Assembly: GCA_041591915.1 (NCBI GenBank)
Contig: JBFHRB010000220.1
Coordinates: forward strand, 1-5,624
Reading direction: 5' to 3'
DNA from: JBFHRB01 sp041591915
Lineage (GTDB): Bacteria; Actinomycetota; Nitriliruptoria; Nitriliruptorales; Nitriliruptoraceae
Length of the DNA stretch: 5,624 nt
The notes under the pieces are model-generated. The model saw only the letters and a list, made by a program, of their open reading frames with translations. It made no database searches and had not been told where the DNA came from. Made by a program: the position numbers and the translations under genes. Shown here in pieces: positions 1-4,894 of the stretch; the first letter of the stretch is position 1, and every line of letters starts with the position of its first letter.

Positions 1-399
1 ACGCGGGGGAGCAGCGGGCCGGCCCCGCTGGTACTGGCCGTCACCGTGCTGACCTCGATGTCGGACGACGACCTCGCCGCCGTGAACGCGCCGCCGGCCG
101 CCGAGCAGGTGCCTGCGCTCGCCAAGATGGCCACGGCCGCCGGCGCACCGGGCCTTGTCTGTGCCCCGAAGGACCTCGCGGCCGTACGCGGGGCGGTCGG
201 GCCGGACACGGTGCTCGTGACGCCGGGCATCCGTCCGAGCGGCAGCGACAGCGACGATCACGCCCGCGGGGCAACGCCCGGCGACGCGATCAGCGGCGGG
301 GCGAACCTCCTCGTCGTCGGACGGCCCATCACCCGGGCGACCGACCCGCTGGCCGCCGCCCGCGGCATCCTGGCCGAGGTCGAGGGGGCGAGCGCGTGA
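1..399 (+). CDS. pyrF: Orotidine 5'-phosphate decarboxylase, 3' part (5' end outside window)
   Basis: The enzyme decarboxylates orotidine 5'-phosphate to UMP, the last step of de novo pyrimidine synthesis in the cytosol. The frame is open from base 1, and about 132 C-terminal residues are visible. Family motifs seen are 'LAVTVLTSMSDDDL' (33-75), 'GLVCAPKDL', the phosphate-loop 'VTPGIRP' and the C-terminal 'VVGRPITRATDP', whose Arg grips the phosphate. This pattern is the classical group I PyrF, not the type seen in mycobacteria. The catalytic DxKxxD segment lies upstream of the window. One oddity is 'SDDHAR' where most group I enzymes have 'DDQxR': a His (codon 259-261) replaces the phosphate-binding Gln. 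The stop overlaps the GTG of pyrE by four bases (GTGA), so the two genes are probably co-translated. The assignment is very secure. Confidence 0.96.
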   Translation, partial: TRGSSGPAPLVLAVTVLTSMSDDDLAAVNAPPAAEQVPALAKMATAAGAPGLVCAPKDLAAVRGAVGPDTVLVTPGIRPSGSDSDDHARGATPGDAISGGANLLVVGRPITRATDPLAAARGILAEVEGASA

Positions 400-968
400 A
401 CGAGCTGCTCGACGAGTTCCGGGCTCGCGGGGTCTACACGACGGGGCACTTCCAGCTGTCCTCGGGCCTGCACAGCGACACCTACCTGCAGTGCGCACTG
501 GCGCTTCAGGACCCGACCTTCGCGCTCCAGCTCGGCCGGCGCATCGCCGACGAGCTGAACGCCGACGCGATCGACGTGGTGGCTGCCCCGGCCATCGGCG
601 GGCTGCTGGCCGGATTCGCCGTGGCGGCCGCGCTCGGCAAGCGGTTCGTGTTCACGGAGCGCAAGGACGGCGCGATGACCCTGCGTCGGGGCCAGGCCGT
701 CGGGGACGGGGAGCGGCTCCTCGTCGTCGAGGACGTGCTGACGACCGGCGGCTCGGCTCGTGAGGCCGCCGACGTGCTCGAGGCGGCCGGCGGTCGGGTG
801 GTCGCGTACGCCGCGATCGTCGACCGCTCGACCGAGGACCACCCGCTCCCGTTCGAGGCGACCGCGCTGATCCGCGTGGAACCGCAGACCTGGGCGCCGG
901 ACGCGTGCCCTCGGTGCGCGGAGGGTGCGGCCATCGACTCGCCCGGCAGTCGCCGTTCGGGCGCCTGA
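396..968 (+). CDS. pyrE: Orotate phosphoribosyltransferase
   Basis: The enzyme transfers ribose-5-phosphate from PRPP to orotate, giving OMP, which the neighbouring PyrF decarboxylates. The protein has 190 residues, normal for this compact PyrE type. Visible motifs are 'GHFQLSSGLHSDTYLQ' (17-32), 'PAIGGLLAG' (65-73), the 'ERK' catalytic segment (88-90) followed by 'GAMTLRRGQ', and the PRPP-binding 'LLVVEDVLTTGGSA' (108-121, with the ED pair and TTGGS loop). The tail 'CPRCAEG...PGSR' (171-186) is typical of the Thermus/actinobacterial-like subgroup. The GTG start at 396 overlaps the pyrF stop (GTGA), and no other start keeps the N-terminus, so coupling to pyrF is likely. In M. tuberculosis pyrE lies elsewhere, so this pyrF-pyrE pairing differs from that well-known layout. 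Confidence 0.96.
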   Translation: MNELLDEFRARGVYTTGHFQLSSGLHSDTYLQCALALQDPTFALQLGRRIADELNADAIDVVAAPAIGGLLAGFAVAAALGKRFVFTERKDGAMTLRRGQAVGDGERLLVVEDVLTTGGSAREAADVLEAAGGRVVAYAAIVDRSTEDHPLPFEATALIRVEPQTWAPDACPRCAEGAAIDSPGSRRSGA

Positions 969-984
969 CCACTGGCGCTAGCCT
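956..984 (+). promoter_or_regulatory. Possible promoter for mihF
   Basis: A TAGCCT box (979-984) fits the actinobacterial -10 pattern TANNNT. The only -35-like hexamer at a usual 17-base spacing is a weak TTCGGG (956-961) in the end of pyrE. Transcription would start near 990, giving a leader of about 20-25 bases before the mihF GTG. The call rests on weak consensus matches and position only. Read-through from pyrE is an equally good alternative. Confidence 0.3.
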
Positions 985-992
985 CCAGTGGT
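968..992. repeat. 8-bp perfect inverted repeat in the pyrE-mihF gap
   Basis: ACCACTGG (968-975) and CCAGTGGT (985-992) are exact reverse complements separated by nine bases that hold the TAGCCT box. The dyad begins on the last base of the pyrE stop codon. As DNA it looks like an operator placed over a -10 element. As RNA it would make an 8-bp hairpin with a 9-base loop, but no T-run follows, so a classical intrinsic terminator is unlikely. A repeat of this quality can occur by chance about once in a window this size, so its position is the main argument. Confidence 0.45.
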
Positions 993-1013
993 GGCCGGGA
1001 TCCAGGAGATGTC

Positions 1014-1331
1014 GTGACGCTTCCCAAGCTCGACCCCGAACAGCGCAAGGCCGCCCTCGAGAAGGCGGCGCTGGCGCGGCGGCTGCGGGCGGACCTCAAG
1101 GAGCAGCTCCGCGTGGGGACGATCAGCCTCCGCGAGGTGCTCGAGAAGGCGGACACGTCCGAACTGCTCGGCAAGATGCGCGTCGTCGAGGTGCTCGAGG
1201 CGCTCCCGCACTACGGCAAGGTCAAAGCGCGCAAGCTGATGGAGCGCCTCGACATCTCGCCGACCCGGCGGCTGCGCGGACTGGGCGCGAACCAGCGTGC
1301 TGCGCTCCTCACCGAGTTCGACGACGCGTGA
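1014..1331 (+). CDS. mihF: Integration host factor, actinobacterial type
   Basis: This is a small basic nucleoid-associated protein of the actinobacterial IHF family (M. tuberculosis mIHF, Streptomyces sIHF), unrelated in fold to E. coli IHF. It binds DNA and shapes the nucleoid. The 105 residues start with a long charged helix (about 8-45, rich in Lys, Arg and Glu). A helix-two-turn-helix DNA-binding region follows around 'ALPHYGKVKARKLMERLDI' (63-81), and then the family signature 'RRLRGLGANQRAALL' (85-99). The usual PGVGK of the turn reads PHYGK here, keeping the Gly and Lys. The GTG at 1014 has AGGAG (1004-1008) five bases upstream. The stop overlaps the gmk GTG as GTGA. Position next to gmk is the standard actinobacterial order and supports the call. 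Confidence 0.94.
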   Translation: MTLPKLDPEQRKAALEKAALARRLRADLKEQLRVGTISLREVLEKADTSELLGKMRVVEVLEALPHYGKVKARKLMERLDISPTRRLRGLGANQRAALLTEFDDA

Positions 1332-1942
1332 CCCACGTCGCCGACGGCGGGGCCGGTGTCCCACGGATGGCCGTGCCCGTCGTGCTGGCCGGCCCGAGCG
1401 GCGTCGGCAAGGGCACGGTCGTCCGGGCTGCGCTGGATCGGCTGGACCGTGCCCGCACCTCGCTGTCGGCGACGACGCGAGCCGCACGGCCGGGGGAGGA
1501 GCACGGGGTCCACTACCTGTTCGTCGACGACGCCGAGTTCGACCGCCTGATCGAGGAGGACGCCCTCCTCGAACACGCCAGCTATGCCGGCAACCGGTAC
1601 GGCACGACCCGGGAGATGGTGGAGACCGCACTCGCCGAGGGCAGCGACGTCCTGTTCGACATCGAGGTCCAGGGCGCCCTGCAGTTGCGGGAGCGGCTGC
1701 CGGGCGTGCTCCTCATCTTCCTCATGCCCCCCAGCCTCGAGGAGCTCGAGCGTCGGCTGCGCGGTCGCCGGACCGAGGACGCTGCGGACATCGCCCGCCG
1801 CCTCGACACGGCACGGTGGGAGATGACCCACCAGGACGCGTTCGACCACGTCATCGTCAACGACGACCTCGAGCGGTGCGTCGACGAGGTCGTGGCCGCC
1901 ATCGAGGCAGCCCGACAGGGACGCGCGGTGCCGCACGGCTGA
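1328..1942 (+). CDS. gmk: Guanylate kinase
   Basis: The enzyme phosphorylates GMP to GDP with ATP, feeding GTP, dGTP and (p)ppGpp pools. From the GTG at 1328 it has 204 residues. Visible are the P-loop 'GPSGVGKGT' (22-30), the GMP-binding 'SATTRAARPGEEHGVHYLFV' (47-66), 'YGT' (91-93), 'FDIEVQGA' (110-117), the lid 'RGRRTED' (145-151) and the C-terminal 'FDHVIVNDDLE'. All key residues are present. Two starts are possible. GTG 1328 overlaps the mihF stop as GTGA, the junction type also used by pyrF/pyrE, and is preferred. ATG 1367 begins 'MAVPVVLAGPSG', giving 191 residues and a more standard N-terminus. Neither has a strong ribosome binding site, so coupling favours the first. Confidence 0.95.
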   Translation: MTHVADGGAGVPRMAVPVVLAGPSGVGKGTVVRAALDRLDRARTSLSATTRAARPGEEHGVHYLFVDDAEFDRLIEEDALLEHASYAGNRYGTTREMVETALAEGSDVLFDIEVQGALQLRERLPGVLLIFLMPPSLEELERRLRGRRTEDAADIARRLDTARWEMTHQDAFDHVIVNDDLERCVDEVVAAIEAARQGRAVPHG

Positions 1943-1951
1943 CTGGCGTTT

Positions 1952-1987
1952 CCGCGCGCCCTCGTGCATCATCTGCACACCGCGCGG
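1952..1987 (+). other. Nested hairpin in the gmk-rpoZ gap
   Basis: An outer perfect 7-bp stem, CCGCGCG (1952-1958) with CGCGCGG (1981-1987), encloses a perfect 5-bp stem, GTGCA (1964-1968) with TGCAC (1974-1978), around the loop TCATC. It starts nine bases after the gmk stop. There is no T-run, so it could be a T-less terminator or pause, an mRNA 3'-end stabiliser, or chance in GC-rich DNA. The rest of the 139-base gap (1943-2081) shows no TANNNT-type -10 box. The only other signal is the rpoZ ribosome binding site. Confidence 0.35.
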
Positions 1988-2070
1988 CATCGCACCGAAC
2001 CGCCGCCGGATCCTTCGCGGCACCGGGACGACCGCCCCTGCGTGCCGCTCACCCAGCCAGCGTCCGAGCA

Positions 2071-2084
2071 GAGGTACGGCCATC
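2071..2084 (+). promoter_or_regulatory. Ribosome binding site that points to an ATC start for rpoZ
   Basis: GAGGT (2071-2075) matches the consensus AGGAGGT and lies six bases before the ATC codon at 2082-2084, which is optimal spacing. No comparable site precedes the first ATG of the frame (2103). The site therefore favours initiation at ATC. Confidence 0.6.
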
Positions 2085-2360
2085 GCACGCATCGACGACC
2101 TGATGGACAAGGTGGACAGCCGGTTCACCCTCGTCCACCTCGCGGCCAAGCGCGCCCGCGAGATCAACGAGTACTACAGCCAGCTCGGTGAGGGCCTCGG
2201 CCAGCACGTGCCGCCGCTCGTCGCCACCGAGTCCAACAAGCCCCTCTCGATCGCCATGGAGGAGATCGCCACCACGAAGATCGAGGGGCGCGATCCGGGC
2301 GACGAGCTCCCCGAGGACCCGCTCGCCTTCATCGAGGGCGACGAGGGTGACGAGGCCTGA
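2082..2360 (+). CDS. rpoZ: DNA-directed RNA polymerase omega subunit, probable ATC start
   Basis: Omega binds the beta' subunit and helps assemble and stabilise RNA polymerase. Read from ATC 2082, the protein has 92 residues and begins MARIDDLMDKVDSRFTLV, the N-terminus expected for omega. The core 'LAAKRAREINEYYSQLGEGLG' and 'KPLSIAMEEIA' are diagnostic, and the tail is acidic ('EDPLAFIEGDEGDEA'). The first canonical start, ATG 2103, would drop ARIDDL, although this segment aligns with IDELLDRVSSKY of mycobacterial omega. I read the frame back to the gmk stop and found no ATG, GTG or TTG. ATC with GAGGT six bases upstream is the best candidate; a base error or real change of ATG or GTG is the alternative. 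The identity of the gene is certain, but its start is not. Confidence 0.93.
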   Translation: MARIDDLMDKVDSRFTLVHLAAKRAREINEYYSQLGEGLGQHVPPLVATESNKPLSIAMEEIATTKIEGRDPGDELPEDPLAFIEGDEGDEA

Positions 2361-2361
2361 G

Positions 2362-3591
2362 ATGACCGTGGACGCCGCGCCCGCTGGGTCGACCCCGACC
2401 CTGCGCGGCGTGCGTGTCCTCCTCGGCGTCACGGGCGGGATCGCGGCGTACAAGGCCGCGCTGGTCGCGCGGCTGCTCGTCAAGGCGGGCGCGGAGGTCG
2501 ACACGGTCCTCACGCGGGGCGCCCGTGAGTTCATCGGTGCGCCGACCTTCGAGGGCATCACGGGTCGTCCGGCCCGCACGGAGGTCTGGGAGGACGTCGC
2601 GGGGTCGACCCACGTCCAGGTCGGCCGAGACGCCGACGTCGTCGTCGTGTACCCCACGACCGCACACACCCTCGCGAAGGTCGCCAACGGCTTCGCCGAC
2701 GACCTGCTCACCAACTCGCTCCTGGTCGCTCGCTGCCCGGTCGTCATGGCGCCCGCCATGCACACCGAGATGTGGGAGCACCCGGCCACTCAGCGCAACG
2801 TCGCGACGCTCCGCGAACGGGGCCACGTCATCGTCGGTCCCGCCGAGGGCGAACTGATGGGCGGCGACGTGGGACCCGGGCGGGTCGTCGAGCCCGAGGT
2901 CATCCTCGCCGAGCTCGAGCGCCTGCTGGCGCACCGCGACGACCTCGTCGGCAGGACCGTCGTCGTGACCGCCGGCGGCACCCGTGAGGCGCTCGACCCC
3001 GTGCGGTTCCTGGGCAACCGCTCGACGGGGAAGATGGGCTTCGCCATCGCGGCAGAGGCCGCGCGGCGCGGTGCTCGTGTCCACCTCGTGGCCGGGCCCA
3101 CCCACCTGCTGACGCCGACCGGCGTGCAGCGACACGACGTCGTGAGCGCCCTGGACATGCACGCCGAGGTCATGGCCCTGGCCGAGTCCGCCGACGTCGT
3201 GGTGAAGGCGGCCGCCGTGGCCGACTTCCGACCCGCGAGCGCGGCGACCCGCAAGATCAAGAAGGCCGAGGGCGTGCCGACGATCGAGCTCCAGCGCAAC
3301 CCGGACATCCTCGCCGAGCTCGGGACCCGCGAGCGGGGCGAACGACCCGTCCTGGTGGGCTTCGCGGCGGAGACCCACGACGCCGAGGAGCACGGTCGGG
3401 AGAAGCTCGAGCGCAAGCGCGTGGACCTGCTGGTCGTCAACGACGTGTCCGCCCCCGACGCCGGCTTCGGCGTCGACACCAACCGCGTGCTCATCCTCCA
3501 CGCGGACGGCCGTACCGTCGAGGTCCCGCTGTCCACGAAGGCCGAGGTCGCCGGTCGACTGTGGGACGAGGTCCTTCCGGCACTGTCGTGA
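2362..3591 (+). CDS. coaBC: Bifunctional phosphopantothenoylcysteine decarboxylase / phosphopantothenate-cysteine ligase
   Basis: The protein makes 4'-phosphopantetheine for coenzyme A in two steps. The C-terminal CoaB domain joins cysteine to phosphopantothenate using CTP, and the N-terminal flavin (FMN) CoaC domain decarboxylates the product. It has 409 residues. CoaC (about 15-190) shows 'GVTGGIAAYK' (22-31), the catalytic-type His in 'STHVQVGR' (84), 'PTTAHTLAKVANGFADDLLT' and 'APAMHTEMW' (130-138). CoaB (about 195-409) shows 'VTAGGTREALDPVRFLGNRS' (202-221), 'AAVADFRP' (284-291), 'KIKK' (298-301), 'NPDIL' (313-317), 'GFAAET' (333-338) and 'LLVVNDVS'. Compared with E. coli, Asn of PxMN is His134, and the Cys of the flap is Gly167 or Gly168. 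I believe this is common in actinobacteria. ATG 2362 lies one base after the rpoZ stop, with GAGG (2352-2355) six bases upstream, so the two are co-transcribed. Confidence 0.96.
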   Translation: MTVDAAPAGSTPTLRGVRVLLGVTGGIAAYKAALVARLLVKAGAEVDTVLTRGAREFIGAPTFEGITGRPARTEVWEDVAGSTHVQVGRDADVVVVYPTTAHTLAKVANGFADDLLTNSLLVARCPVVMAPAMHTEMWEHPATQRNVATLRERGHVIVGPAEGELMGGDVGPGRVVEPEVILAELERLLAHRDDLVGRTVVVTAGGTREALDPVRFLGNRSTGKMGFAIAAEAARRGARVHLVAGPTHLLTPTGVQRHDVVSALDMHAEVMALAESADVVVKAAAVADFRPASAATRKIKKAEGVPTIELQRNPDILAELGTRERGERPVLVGFAAETHDAEEHGREKLERKRVDLLVVNDVSAPDAGFGVDTNRVLILHADGRTVEVPLSTKAEVAGRLWDEVLPALS

Positions 3592-3599
3592 GCACCGGG

Positions 3600-3605
3600 T
3601 ACGCT
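3600..3605 (+). promoter_or_regulatory. Possible -10 box for metK
   Basis: TACGCT within GGGTACGCTCGG matches TANNNT and is the best -10 candidate in the 100-base coaBC-metK gap (3592-3691). The upstream -35 is poor: TCCGGC (3576-3581) lies 18 bases away, inside the coaBC end. Transcription would begin near 3612, leaving a leader of about 80 bases. I compared this leader by eye with SAM riboswitch consensus features and found no match. A second, weaker candidate is TAGAAA (3621-3626). Confidence 0.3.
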
Positions 3606-3679
3606 CGGTCCACCATCCTGTAGAAACCTGCAGTCCGTACTCCGAGTCCGGGGCCCACGGCGTCCGAAGTCACCGCCAC

Positions 3680-3684
3680 GGAGG
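3680..3684 (+). promoter_or_regulatory. Ribosome binding site fixing the TTG start of metK
   Basis: GGAGG (3680-3684) is a strong Shine-Dalgarno core seven bases before TTG 3692. It decides the start in favour of TTG, which gives the expected MetK N-terminus. Confidence 0.8.
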
Positions 3685-3691
3685 CACCCCA

Positions 3692-4894
3692 TTGGCTCTT
3701 TCTGAGTCCGCGAAGCTGTTCACGTCCGAGTCCGTAACCGAGGGACACCCGGACAAGATGGCCGACCAGATCTCTGACGGGATCCTCGACGCCATCATGA
3801 CCGAGGACCCGATGGCCCGGGTCGCCTGCGAGACGCTCGTCACCACCGGCCAGATCATGGTCGCGGGTGAGATCACGACCTCGACCTACGTCGACATCCC
3901 CAACGTCGTGCGCGAGACGGTCAAGCGCATCGGCTACGACGACCACGACGCGGGCTTCGACGGCCACACCTGCGGGGTCTCGGTCGCCATCGACCCGCAG
4001 TCCCCGGACATCGCGATGGGCGTCGACAAGGCCCTCGAGGTCCGCGACGGCTCTGCCGCCGACTCCTACGACGAGCTCGGCGCCGGTGACCAGGGGATGA
4101 TGTTCGGCTACGCATCGGACGAGACCGATGTGCTCATGCCGCTTCCGATCCACCTGGCCCACCGCATGGCGGAGCGGCTCGCCGAGGTGCGCAAGACGGG
4201 CAAGGTCCCGTACCTGCGGCCCGATGGCAAGACGCAGGTGTCCGTGCGCTACGAGGGCAGCCGCCCCGTGGCCGTCGAGGCGGTCGTGCTCTCGACCCAG
4301 CACCGCTCGGAGATCGACCTCGAGACGCTCCTGCGTCCCGACATCGAGGAGCACGTCATCCGTCCGCTGCTGCCGGACGACGTCGACACCTCGAACGTGC
4401 GGATCATCGTCAACCCGACCGGTCGATTCGAGATCGGTGGCCCCGTCGGCGACGCAGGCCTGACCGGGCGGAAGATCATCGTCGACACGTACGGCGGCAT
4501 GGCTCGCCACGGCGGCGGTGCGTTCTCCGGCAAGGACTGCACGAAGGTGGACCGCTCGGCGGCGTACGCGACGCGCTGGGTGGCCAAGAACATCGTCGCG
4601 GCGGGCCTCGCCCGGCGTGCCGAGATCCAGGTCGCCTACGCGATCGGCGTCTCGCGCCCGGTCTCGATGATGCTCGAGACCTTCGGCACCGAGCAGGCCG
4701 ACCCGGAGAAGATCCTGGCCGGCGTCCGGGAGGTGTTCGACCTCCGTCCCGGAGCGATCATCGACCAGCTCAACCTCCGGCGCCCGATCTACCAGCAGAC
4801 CGCCGCCTACGGGCACTTCGGTCGCGAGCTCTCCGAGTTCACGTGGGAGTCCACCGACCGAGCTGACGCGCTGCGTTCGGCGGTCGGCGCCTGA
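3692..4894 (+). CDS. metK: S-adenosylmethionine synthetase (methionine adenosyltransferase)
   Basis: The enzyme makes S-adenosylmethionine from methionine and ATP in the cytosol, releasing phosphate and pyrophosphate. It has 400 residues, normal for the family. Motifs seen in order are 'LFTSESVTEGHPDKMADQIS' (9-28, with the catalytic His of GHPDK), 'GAGDQGMMFGYA' (130-141, the first family signature), 'PDGKTQV' (177-183), 'GGPVGDAGLTGRKIIVDTYG' (249-268) and 'GGGAFSGKDCTKVDRSAAY' (274-292, the second signature). The three domain repeats appear intact. The segment 'AYAIGVSRPVSMMLETFGT' is closer to the Firmicutes-like pattern than to the 'AIGKAxPVGLFVETFGT' I recall from mycobacteria and streptomycetes. 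TTG is chosen because GGAGG precedes it and the N-terminus matches. The last codons overlap the probable priA start as CTGA. Confidence 0.97.
   Translation: MALSESAKLFTSESVTEGHPDKMADQISDGILDAIMTEDPMARVACETLVTTGQIMVAGEITTSTYVDIPNVVRETVKRIGYDDHDAGFDGHTCGVSVAIDPQSPDIAMGVDKALEVRDGSAADSYDELGAGDQGMMFGYASDETDVLMPLPIHLAHRMAERLAEVRKTGKVPYLRPDGKTQVSVRYEGSRPVAVEAVVLSTQHRSEIDLETLLRPDIEEHVIRPLLPDDVDTSNVRIIVNPTGRFEIGGPVGDAGLTGRKIIVDTYGGMARHGGGAFSGKDCTKVDRSAAYATRWVAKNIVAAGLARRAEIQVAYAIGVSRPVSMMLETFGTEQADPEKILAGVREVFDLRPGAIIDQLNLRRPIYQQTAAYGHFGRELSEFTWESTDRADALRSAVGA

Noticed and set aside
1009..1017. Two-codon mini-ORF ATG-TCG-TGA whose stop overlaps the mihF GTG
   Set aside because: The AGGAG directly abuts this ATG with no spacer, while it is well spaced for GTG 1014. 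The mini-ORF is probably coincidence.
2188..2361. Upstream extension of the coaBC frame into rpoZ
   Set aside because: The extra residues are a shadow of rpoZ codons. ATG 2362 has a good ribosome binding site and gives the expected CoaBC N-terminus.
2329..3501. Minus-strand open frame (390 codons) opposite coaBC
   Set aside because: It mirrors the codon pattern of coaBC and shows no domain and no sensible ribosome binding context. It is a shadow of the real gene.
3592..3691. SAM riboswitch in the metK leader
   Set aside because: By eye I see neither the SAM-I core nor SAM-II or SAM-IV-like conserved segments, and the leader of about 80 bases has no stable multi-helix fold. An Rfam covariance search would settle it.
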